35,582 nucleotides of DNA from Candidatus Anaeroferrophillacea bacterium. GTDB lineage: Bacteria; Desulfobacterota; Anaeroferrophillalia; Anaeroferrophillales; Anaeroferrophillaceae. Each line of letters starts with the position of its first letter. Position 1 is the first letter of the stretch. The stretch is taken from NCBI GenBank assembly GCA_016933675.1, contig JAFGAM010000104.1:1-35582 (forward strand), given 5' to 3'. The position numbers and the translations under genes were made by a program. Shown one piece after another: positions 25,083 through 32,228 of this stretch. The notes below the pieces were generated by a model that was given only the letters and a program-made list of their open reading frames with translations, made no database searches and was not told the DNA's origin.

Positions 25083-25765
25083 AAATTGATATCCTGGAAA
25101 GCAGTATTGCCGACCATCAGCCGCTGCCGGACAAGATTTGCGATTTCATCCGCGAGGCGATCATCGTCGGCAAGATGAAACCGGGAGAGAAGATCTCCGA
25201 GGCCAAGCTGGCGGAGGATCTGCATATCAGCCGGACGCCTATCCGCGAGGCCATCCGCATGCTGGAAAGCGAGGGTTTCGTCTCCATCATTCCGCGGCGC
25301 GGCGCCATCGTCAGTGAGTTCACCACCCACGACCTGTATGAGATGTACCAGGTCAAGGCCTGCATCGACGCCTTCGCCGCCTCTCTGGCGGTGGTGTCTA
25401 TCGGTGAACGGGAGCTTGCCCGCATGCGCCGGCTCAACGAGGAGGAACAGGCGGCGGTGGAGCAGCATGACTTCGTCCGTTACGTGAAGATCCACGAGGA
25501 GTTTCACCAGGTATTCATCGGCCGCAGCGGGAACGACAAGCTCGACCACCTGAACCTGATGATGATGAACCATATCAAGCGATTGCAGAGTTTCTTCAGC
25601 GACAAGCCGGAGATCTTCCGCAGCTGCTCCGCCACCCACGGCGAGCTCATTTCGGCCTTTGAATCAGGGGATCCGAAGCTGGTGCGGGCCCTGGTGGAAC
25701 GCAACATCATGCATATCGCCGAACAGATCAAGCTCTACGGTGAGCAGCAGGTTGCCGGCGCCTGA
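25079..25765 (+). CDS. GntR-family regulator, FCD subfamily (second of a pair)
   Basis: A 228-aa paralogue of the preceding protein, and similar throughout. HTH: IREAIIVGKMKPGEKISE, then SRTPIREAIRMLESEGF, with IPRRGAIV in the wing. FCD domain from about 85, with HEEFHQVFIG and ATHGELISAF. The start codon overlaps the upstream stop (ATGA at 25079-25082). Since these proteins act as dimers, the two products may form heterodimers or bind the same operator. It is followed within about 25 nt by the U32 gene. Confidence 0.92.
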   Translation: MKIDILESSIADHQPLPDKICDFIREAIIVGKMKPGEKISEAKLAEDLHISRTPIREAIRMLESEGFVSIIPRRGAIVSEFTTHDLYEMYQVKACIDAFAASLAVVSIGERELARMRRLNEEEQAAVEQHDFVRYVKIHEEFHQVFIGRSGNDKLDHLNLMMMNHIKRLQSFFSDKPEIFRSCSATHGELISAFESGDPKLVRALVERNIMHIAEQIKLYGEQQVAGA

Positions 25766-25787
25766 CGCCGCCGTGCCGGGAGACCGG

Positions 25788-27590
25788 GTGCCGGTGACAG
25801 CGCCGGCCGGGGAGTCCGGCCCCCGCCGCCCCGAACTGCTGGCCCCCGCCGGCAACCGGGAGAAGCTGGAAACCGCCGTCGCCTTCGGCGCCGATGCGGT
25901 GTATTTCGGTGCCGACCGTTTCAACCTGCGCCGTCAGGCGGACAACTTCACCCCCGCCGACATCGCTGTGGCGGTTGACTTCTGCCGCCGGCATGGGGTG
26001 CGTGCCTACCTGGCACTCAACAGCTTTGTCCGCCCTGACGATCTGGTCGCCGTCGCCGCCCTGCTTGCCGCCCTCGAAGCACCGCTGCCCGATGCCTTTA
26101 TCGTCGCCGATCCCGGGGTCTTGCGGCTGTGCCGCGAGCGGTTGCCGCACGTGTCCCTCCACCTCAGCACTCAGGCCAACACCACCAACCACGGTGCCGC
26201 CGCCTTCTGGCGTGATGCCGGTGTGCGCCGTATCAACCTGGCCCGCGAACTTTCCCTGGCCGATATCGACAGCATCCGTCGGCGGGTACCCGATATCGAA
26301 CTGGAGGTCTTCGTCCATGGCGCCATGTGCATGGCGGTTTCCGGGCGCTGCCTGCTGAGCGCTTTTCTCGCCGGCCGCGACGCCAATCGGGGCGACTGCG
26401 CCCAGCCCTGCCGCTGGCGCTGGGCGGTGGCGGAAGCCGGCCGGCCGGGGGAATTCTTCCCCCTCGTGGAGGCGGGGGATGGTAGCTTCATCTTCAACTC
26501 CCGTGATCTCTGCCTGCTGGAATACCTTCCCGCATTGTGCGCCGCCGGCGTCGATTCCCTCAAGATCGAGGGGCGCATGAAGAGTGTCCATTATCTGGCG
26601 GTGGTGGTTCGCACCTACCGGCAGGCGCTGGATATGCTGTTTCGCGGGAATGAGTCCCGGGACGCGGCGGTGAACGTCGCTGCCGGCGGTGCCGATAACG
26701 GTGACTTCGGGGCTGCCGGAACCCCGGCCGGGGCCGGAATTCCCCCCCCGGGTGAAACATCTGCCGCGACCCCCGGGGGGCGAACCGTTCCCGCTGCCGG
26801 GGCTTCGGCGGCCGGGTTCGCCACCGGCCCCGATACCGGCGACGCGGCCGGCGACCGATTCCCGGTTGCCGCCCCGGGTCCGGACGCGGTCCGGGTGCCG
26901 TGGGCGGAACTGAAAAAGCAATTGACCACCATCAGCCATCGGACGTATACTTCCGGGTTCATTGCCGGCGGCCGGCCGGCCGATACCCAGCGGCCGGATG
27001 CCGGCGGATATGTGCGTACCCGGCGCTTCGTCGCCCTCGTGCGCGGGGTGGCGGTGGCCGTGGCGGCGGCGCCGGAGCCGGGCGGTGAAACGGGGGTTCA
27101 GTCGGTGGCGGCAGGTGGGGTCCGGGGATCGCGGGACGACCGGCCGCTGATTTCGCCGCCGGATTTCGGCCCCTCCAGGCCGCAGCTGGAGAACCGGAAC
27201 GGGGCCGGTGCCACGGGCCGGCGGCTGCGGCTCGATATTGCCGTTCGCGACCGTCTGGCGACGGGCGACCGACTCGAGGTGCTCAACCCCCGGGCGGCGG
27301 CTGCCGGATTCATCGTGGAGCGGCTGTTCGATCACCACGGTCATGAATGTCAGGTGCTGCATCCGGGTCTCGACGGCCATGCCGAAGGATTTCCGGACGC
27401 CGGAACCGCCCCGTATCCGGTCAGGCCGGCAGGCGGAGATGGAGATACCCCCGGAGTGCCGCTGCCGGCCGGCGCCGGCGCCCCGGCGGCGGTTCCTTTG
27501 CCGGGGGAGATCCCGGTAACCGGCGCCGATGTGCCGATGGTGGAGCCCGGCGCCCTGCTGCGGGCCGCGGCGGTCGATTCCGGGGAATGA
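25788..27590 (+). CDS. U32 peptidase-family protein with large low-complexity insertions
   Basis: A 600-aa protein of the U32 (YegQ/TrhP-RlhA) family; characterised members are mostly RNA hydroxylation factors or collagenase-like proteins. Core: RPELLAPAGNREKLETAVAF near the start, then the U32 signature in FVHGAMCMAVSGRCLLSAFL, CAQPCRW (conserved Cys) and WAELKKQLTTISHRTYTSGF. Between YRQALDMLF and WAELKKQ there is an extra stretch of roughly 75-80 Ala/Gly/Pro-rich residues, and another around the C-terminal beta domain and tail. The start is inferred: GTG at 25788 with GGGAG 5 nt before; GTG at 25773 is possible. The longer ATG frame overlaps gntR and reads as a shadow. Confidence 0.85.
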   Translation: MPVTAPAGESGPRRPELLAPAGNREKLETAVAFGADAVYFGADRFNLRRQADNFTPADIAVAVDFCRRHGVRAYLALNSFVRPDDLVAVAALLAALEAPLPDAFIVADPGVLRLCRERLPHVSLHLSTQANTTNHGAAAFWRDAGVRRINLARELSLADIDSIRRRVPDIELEVFVHGAMCMAVSGRCLLSAFLAGRDANRGDCAQPCRWRWAVAEAGRPGEFFPLVEAGDGSFIFNSRDLCLLEYLPALCAAGVDSLKIEGRMKSVHYLAVVVRTYRQALDMLFRGNESRDAAVNVAAGGADNGDFGAAGTPAGAGIPPPGETSAATPGGRTVPAAGASAAGFATGPDTGDAAGDRFPVAAPGPDAVRVPWAELKKQLTTISHRTYTSGFIAGGRPADTQRPDAGGYVRTRRFVALVRGVAVAVAAAPEPGGETGVQSVAAGGVRGSRDDRPLISPPDFGPSRPQLENRNGAGATGRRLRLDIAVRDRLATGDRLEVLNPRAAAAGFIVERLFDHHGHECQVLHPGLDGHAEGFPDAGTAPYPVRPAGGDGDTPGVPLPAGAGAPAAVPLPGEIPVTGADVPMVEPGALLRAAAVDSGE

Positions 27591-27699
27591 TTTCTTTACC
27601 GGCCGGCGGTGGAAGCCCGCGGACCGGGTCCATCTGTGAGCCGGTAATGGCGGTGGCGCAAAACCGGCGCCGGGGCCGGCCAATGGTGACGGTAAACCC

Positions 27700-28617
27700 A
27701 TGATCGACATCGTCGTGGTCAACTACAACGCCGGGGCGCTGCTGCCTCGTTGCGTTGCCGCCGCCCTCGCCTCCACCGTGCCGGTGCGGCTGCTGATCGT
27801 CGACAACGGTTCCACCGACAACAGCCTGGAGCTTGTCGCGGCCGCCGGTGCCGGGGATGATGCGCGGGTAGCGGTCCACCGCACCGGCGCCAACCTCGGT
27901 TTTGGCCGGGCGGTAAACCTCGGCCTCTCCCGCACCGGCGGGAGTGATTTCCTGCTGGTACTCAATCCCGACTGCCTGCTCGCCGCCGATACCGTCGCGG
28001 TCATGGCCGCGGCGCTGGCGGCGGATCCCCGCGCCGGTCTGGCGGGCGGCGTCATTCGCAACGCCGACGGCACCATCCAGCGCGGTTGCCTGCGGCGCCT
28101 GCCGACGCCGGCTAATGTTCTCGCCGATCTGGTGCCCGGACTCCGGGGAGTGGTGAAAACCGCCTCCTACACCGTCGATGACGGCGCGCTGCCGGTCGGA
28201 GTCAGCGAGGTCGAGGCGGTTTCGGGTTCACTGATGATGGTCCGGCGGGCGGCCCTCGCCGAGGTTGGGCCACTGGATGAGCGCTTCTTCCTTCACTGTG
28301 AGGATCTCGACTGGTTCATGCGTTTCCGCCATGCCGGCTGGAAGGTTGTCCTCGAGCCCCGGGCGGAGGCGGTACATTACCAGGGAAGCTGCAGCCGCCG
28401 GTATCCTTTCCGGGTGTTGTGGCACAAACACGCCGGGATGCAGAAATACTACCTCAAGCACTACGGCTTTCGCCGGCGCCCGTTCCTGTCCGGCCTCATG
28501 CTGGCGGGTATCTGGGGCCGCTTTCTCCATGCCGTGGCGCTGACCGCCGCCCGCCGCGGCGGCGGGAAGGAGGCCGGCGGCGGCGTCCGCCCCGCCGTGC
28601 CGGCGGGCCGGCCGTGA
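27700..28617 (+). CDS. Glycosyltransferase family 2 (rhamnosyltransferase-like)
   Basis: A 305-aa GT-A enzyme that would transfer a sugar from a nucleotide donor to a surface polysaccharide intermediate. MIDIVVVNYNAGALLPRCV at the start, IVDNGSTDNS, NLGFGRAVNLG, VLNPDC (nucleotide/metal-binding strand), GSLMMVRRAAL and DERFFLHCEDLDWFMRFRHAG are all as in WbbL-type transferases. It ends with an Arg/Gly-rich tail, beyond a hydrophobic helix (LSGLMLAGIWGRFLHAVAL) that may touch the membrane. The next gene overlaps by 4 nt (GTGA). No strong Shine-Dalgarno. Confidence 0.93.
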   Translation: MIDIVVVNYNAGALLPRCVAAALASTVPVRLLIVDNGSTDNSLELVAAAGAGDDARVAVHRTGANLGFGRAVNLGLSRTGGSDFLLVLNPDCLLAADTVAVMAAALAADPRAGLAGGVIRNADGTIQRGCLRRLPTPANVLADLVPGLRGVVKTASYTVDDGALPVGVSEVEAVSGSLMMVRRAALAEVGPLDERFFLHCEDLDWFMRFRHAGWKVVLEPRAEAVHYQGSCSRRYPFRVLWHKHAGMQKYYLKHYGFRRRPFLSGLMLAGIWGRFLHAVALTAARRGGGKEAGGGVRPAVPAGRP

Positions 28618-29732
28618 CCCCGGCGCCGCGAATCGCCCTGGTGACCGGCGCCACCGGTCAGCTGGGTTTCCGGCTCCTGCCCCGGTTGGCGGAGATGTAT
28701 GACGAGGTCGTCGCCGTGAGTCGTAACCCGGCCGCGCCGCCCGGCCGGCAGCGCCGGATTGCCGCCGATCTGGAGCGGGATGCGGATGTCGCCCGGGTGA
28801 CCGCGGCCGTTGGCCGGGTGATCGCGGCCGCCGCCCGGCCGCCGGCCGCGGGGTCGACGACGGTGGACCTTTTTCACCTCGCTCCCCTGTGGCTTCTGTT
28901 TCCCCTGCTCGACCGGCTTGCCGCCGCCGCTCCCGCCTCCCGAGCCGGTGAGGTAACCGCCGCCCCAGCCGGGCCGGAAACCGCTGCGGCCGGTGCTGAT
29001 CGTCACTGTCCGCCGGGTTCCCGTGCCCATGTTCCACCGGCTGCGGCGACCGTGCGCCCGGAGGGGCAATCATTCGTCGCCGGCACCACCGATATCGCCG
29101 GCGGCGAAACCGTAACCGCTTCCCCGACCGGTTTGGGCCTTGCTCGTCTCATCGCCTTCGGCTCCACCAGCATGTTCACGAAGATGGATTCCGGCTGTCC
29201 GGAAGAGCGCCGGATCGCCGCCGCGCTCATGGCGGCGGAGGACCGGCTGCGGGAGATCTGCGACCGCCACGGGATCGCGTGGACGATCCTGCGGCCGACC
29301 ATGGTCTACGGTGCCGGGATGGATCGCACCGTTACCCTTATCCGGCGGATGATCCGTCGCTTCGGCTTTTTCCCGGTCGCCGGGCGGGCCCGCGGTCGGC
29401 GTCAGCCGGTGCACGTCGATGACCTCGTCGATGCCGTTCTCGCGGTTTTCGACCGGCCTGAAACCCGCGGCCGGGACTACAACCTCGGCGGCGGAGAAAT
29501 CCTGACGTACCGGGAGCTGGTGGCGCGTATCTTTCGCCGTGAAGGGATGCCGCCGCGGATCCTGCCGCTGCCGCCGCTGGTGCTGTACCTGTTGCTGCGG
29601 GGGGCCGGGGGCCTGGCCCTGACCGGGAAGATACCGCTGGCGATGATCCGCCGCCAGAACCGTGACCTGTGCTTCGACAACCGCCCGGCGGCGGCGGACT
29701 TTGGTTGGGCGCCGCGGGGGTTTGCGGGATGA
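28614..29732 (+). CDS. NAD-dependent epimerase/dehydratase-like protein (atypical SDR)
   Basis: A 372-aa extended SDR. Rossmann motif VTGATGQLGFRLL (10-22), then LIAFGSTSMFTKMDS, WTILRPTMVYGAGMD and the late motifs PVHVDDLVDAVLAVF and YNLGGGEILTYREL. The standard catalytic YxxxK is not visible: the region after the FGSTS strand reads AALMAAEDRLRE. Residues about 106-172 are a low-complexity Ala/Gly/Pro-rich insertion. C-terminal hydrophobic helices follow (LPPLVLYLLLRGAGG). Relatives are usually found next to WecA-like transferases. GTG start at 28614 overlaps the previous stop; its own stop overlaps the ATG of the wecA-like remnant. Confidence 0.85.
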   Translation: MTPAPRIALVTGATGQLGFRLLPRLAEMYDEVVAVSRNPAAPPGRQRRIAADLERDADVARVTAAVGRVIAAAARPPAAGSTTVDLFHLAPLWLLFPLLDRLAAAAPASRAGEVTAAPAGPETAAAGADRHCPPGSRAHVPPAAATVRPEGQSFVAGTTDIAGGETVTASPTGLGLARLIAFGSTSMFTKMDSGCPEERRIAAALMAAEDRLREICDRHGIAWTILRPTMVYGAGMDRTVTLIRRMIRRFGFFPVAGRARGRRQPVHVDDLVDAVLAVFDRPETRGRDYNLGGGEILTYRELVARIFRREGMPPRILPLPPLVLYLLLRGAGGLALTGKIPLAMIRRQNRDLCFDNRPAAADFGWAPRGFAG

Positions 29733-29929
29733 CGGGGTGGTTTGCCGTTCCTTTTTTCACGACGCCGGCCGGTGTCGGGCTGCTGCTGCGCTGGTTTCAT
29801 GCCCGGCGGCTGTTCGACGTTCCTTCGGCGCGCGGCAGCCACCGGCAGCCGGTACCCACCAAAATCCGCCGGCCGGCGTCGACGGGGGTATTCACTGCCA
29901 TTCACCTTCAGCCGTGTTTATGGAGATGA
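29729..29929 (+). pseudogene. Truncated WecA/MraY-type sugar-phosphate transferase (N-terminal fragment)
   Basis: The ATG at 29729 overlaps the epimerase stop (ATGA). The first 44 residues look like the start of a polyprenyl-phosphate sugar-1-phosphate transferase: a first hydrophobic helix, then LLRWFHARRLFDVPSARGSH and RQPVPT. Homologues continue with PRGGG and about ten membrane helices; here the similarity stops near 29861 and the frame runs 22 unrelated residues to a stop at 29929. The rest of the gene is not found in the following DNA, which encodes a PIG-L deacetylase. This looks like a deletion or insertion scar. The gene would have completed the GT2-epimerase-WecA operon. Confidence 0.75.
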
Positions 29930-29934
29930 TCGCC

Positions 29935-30741
29935 ATGTTGTCGGAAGATCGGCTGATGCCGTACACATCTTTCAATCCGGCGGGCTGCCGGGTGCTGGTG
30001 TTGGCTCCGCATCCCGATGACGAGACCTTCGGCTGTGGCGGGACGCTGGCGCTCCATACCGCCGCCGGCGATCAGGTACGGGTGATTTTCCTTACCGACG
30101 GCCGCCGCGGGGATTTCAGCGGCCGGTACGAGGCCGAACCATACCGGCGGCTGCGGCAACGCGAGGCCTCGGCCGCTGCCGGCGTACTCGGTATCGACGA
30201 TATCCGGTTCTGGCCGTTTGCTGACCGCCGGCTGGCGGATTGCAGCGCGGAAGCGGGAATGCGGTTGATGGCCGAACTGGACGAGTATCAGCCGCAGCGC
30301 ATATATGTTCCGTCGATACTTGAATATCACCCCGACCATCGTGCCGCGGCCCGGCTGCTGACCGGGGTTCTGGCACGCCTGGGGCCGACGTTGGAGGTCG
30401 CATTTTACGAGGTGAACCAGCCGTTGTGTATAAATACCCTGGTCGACATCACGCCGGTGCTCGAAATCAAGCGGCGGGCCATGGACATCTATGTATCGCA
30501 ATTGCGCGAACTCCCCTACCATGAGTATATGCTGGCGCTCAATCGTTTCCGGGCGATAACCCTGCCGTCCGCTTCAACTCATGCCGAAGGGTATTCCATG
30601 TGGCCGGCAGCATCGATTTGCCGCTGGTTGACGGGGCAAAACGCCGCCGACAACCGCCGGTTGACTGCGCTTCCCGGCAGCACCGGTATGCATGAACGGC
30701 AGCTTCCCTTCATCGAATTCTGGTATTCGGATTCGCGTTGA
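29935..30741 (+). CDS. PIG-L family (LmbE-like) deacetylase
   Basis: A 268-aa zinc-dependent N-deacetylase of the LmbE fold, usually acting on N-acetylglucosamine-type sugars. Zinc and catalytic motifs: LAPHPDDETFGCGG (24-37) and EYHPDHRAAA (130-139). A FLTDGRRGD strand follows the first motif. I chose the ATG at 29935, which has GGAG 9 nt upstream; earlier ATGs at 29920 and 29926 are possible. No signal peptide, so cytoplasmic. The gene starts just after the truncated WecA-like fragment, and may have been brought here by the same event. A hairpin with a T-run follows it. Confidence 0.9.
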   Translation: MLSEDRLMPYTSFNPAGCRVLVLAPHPDDETFGCGGTLALHTAAGDQVRVIFLTDGRRGDFSGRYEAEPYRRLRQREASAAAGVLGIDDIRFWPFADRRLADCSAEAGMRLMAELDEYQPQRIYVPSILEYHPDHRAAARLLTGVLARLGPTLEVAFYEVNQPLCINTLVDITPVLEIKRRAMDIYVSQLRELPYHEYMLALNRFRAITLPSASTHAEGYSMWPAASICRWLTGQNAADNRRLTALPGSTGMHERQLPFIEFWYSDSR

Positions 30742-30753
30742 TTTTCTCTACCG

Positions 30754-30783
30754 CCCGGCTGCCCGGGTAAAAAAATTTTTTTT
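30754..30783 (+). terminator. Probable rho-independent terminator after the PIG-L gene
   Basis: CCCGG-CTGC-CCGGG (5-bp stem, 4-nt loop, 30754-30767), then a TAAAAAAA spacer and eight T (30776-30783). The A7T8 run can also pair. The stem is short, so efficiency is uncertain. Confidence 0.5.
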
Positions 30784-30947
30784 CCAAGTTTTACGGTTTT
30801 TTGCCGATATCAGGGGAAGTGCTGATGGCACTGCGTCGCTCTGGTGAAGACGGATTCGTCGCGCAGACATCATCGGAGAGAAAATCCATCGGGTCCGTCA
30901 ATCGGTACATAATCGCAGGATGATCAAAACAGTTGGAGGTTGATGCG

Positions 30948-32120
30948 ATGAAGCTGCTGAAGCTGACACTGGCTTTCACCATGGTATTGAGCCTGGCAGC
31001 CTGTGGACACACCGTCAAGGAAACGGTATCGCCGGTACCTGCCGATCAGGTCGGGACCGCCAGCCGGAACGTGGTGGTGATCCCGTTCGCGGATTATACC
31101 CCCAATTCAAGCCGGGAGAACTACTGGCGGCGGAATGTGCTGATCATGGAGGCGCTGCAGGACGAATTTTCCCGTTACGGGGTGGCGACCGCCATCGAAG
31201 AAGATGTGCTTGACTACCTGGTGCGGGAAAAGATCATCGAGCTGCCCGAGGACGAACCTGTTTTTTCCATGTCGAACGCCTACATGCACGACATGGCCGC
31301 GAGCGGCGACTGGTCGTCGACGATGGTGCGGGAACTGGCGACGGCCATCGACAACAACCGGAAACTGGACCTGGAACGACAGAAAAAGGAAACCGGAGAC
31401 GAGCGTGCCGGTACCCTTTCCAGTACCTCCCTTACCAGCGAGCAGGTGGTGCATCTCGGTTACATGTTCGGGGCCAACTACATTGTTCGCGGCCGCATCG
31501 TCGAATTCGACCAGGGCGCGGCGAAGGACAATTTCAATCCCTTCCAGGTCGGGTTGCTGCCCTTTGTCTTCAACACCGGTCAGCGAACGATCTTCGGCGT
31601 CGCCCAGTCGGACAAGTATGAAATGATCGACAAGATGGCCATCGGCGGGATCGCCGGTCTGGCCTACGGCAACAGCAACCGCAATACCCCCTTCGATCAG
31701 GACGTCGATCACGAAGACTCCGGCCATCCGCTGTTCAGCCCGGCGGTGATCGATATCGATGATTACCATGAACTCAATACCGCCTTCTGGGGTGCCGCCG
31801 GCACCGGCCTGGCGTTCCTGGCCCACAAAGGCGGCAAGGTGCCCCGGGCGGTGGTCCAGATCCGGGTGATGGTGCAGGACGCCGCCACCGGCCGTCTGGT
31901 GTGGAGCAACCGCTCGCAGATCGAGGTTACCCCCGGCAGTGTCTTCTCGCCGCAGGAATACCGGGTGTTGGTGGACCGGGCGATCCGTGAGGCGGCCGGC
32001 AGCCTGGTGGGTAATTTTATTACCGCCTGTGAACCGGAACTGGCCCCGGCCCCGGAACCGGCGGCCGGGCCGCGGGAGAAGGCCGCGGTTGCGGGTCATG
32101 TGCCGGCTGACCAGGGCTGA
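30948..32120 (+). CDS. Outer-membrane lipoprotein, CsgG/TolB-like
   Basis: A 390-aa lipoprotein. The signal peptide ends with LSLAAC, C19 being the lipidated residue; the +2 residue is Gly, not Asp, which predicts the outer membrane. The body resembles the CsgG/TolB N-terminal fold: NVVVIPFADYTPNSSREN at the first strand, GANYIVRGRIVEFD in the middle and VQIRVMVQDAATGRLVWSN near the end, then a final helix. An insertion of about 100 residues (about 190-290), rich in Asp/Asn/Gly, is unlike CsgG itself. A Pro/Ala-rich tail follows. GGAGG at 30935-30939 sets the start. The next gene, 108 nt on, encodes a large exported protein. Confidence 0.8.
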   Translation: MKLLKLTLAFTMVLSLAACGHTVKETVSPVPADQVGTASRNVVVIPFADYTPNSSRENYWRRNVLIMEALQDEFSRYGVATAIEEDVLDYLVREKIIELPEDEPVFSMSNAYMHDMAASGDWSSTMVRELATAIDNNRKLDLERQKKETGDERAGTLSSTSLTSEQVVHLGYMFGANYIVRGRIVEFDQGAAKDNFNPFQVGLLPFVFNTGQRTIFGVAQSDKYEMIDKMAIGGIAGLAYGNSNRNTPFDQDVDHEDSGHPLFSPAVIDIDDYHELNTAFWGAAGTGLAFLAHKGGKVPRAVVQIRVMVQDAATGRLVWSNRSQIEVTPGSVFSPQEYRVLVDRAIREAAGSLVGNFITACEPELAPAPEPAAGPREKAAVAGHVPADQG

Positions 32121-32228
32121 AGGGGATGCTTCCGGCCGTTTATCTTCAGGTGCAGCGGCCGGTATCCGGGGTTCATATTGTACCATGCATGACCGGCGTT
32201 TCGGGATATCCGGTTCCGAGGTGAAGCG

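Noticed and set aside
25728-27722. Minus-strand open frame opposite the U32-family gene
   Set aside because: Shadow of the plus-strand gene; the plus-strand frame carries the U32 signature and conserved cysteines.
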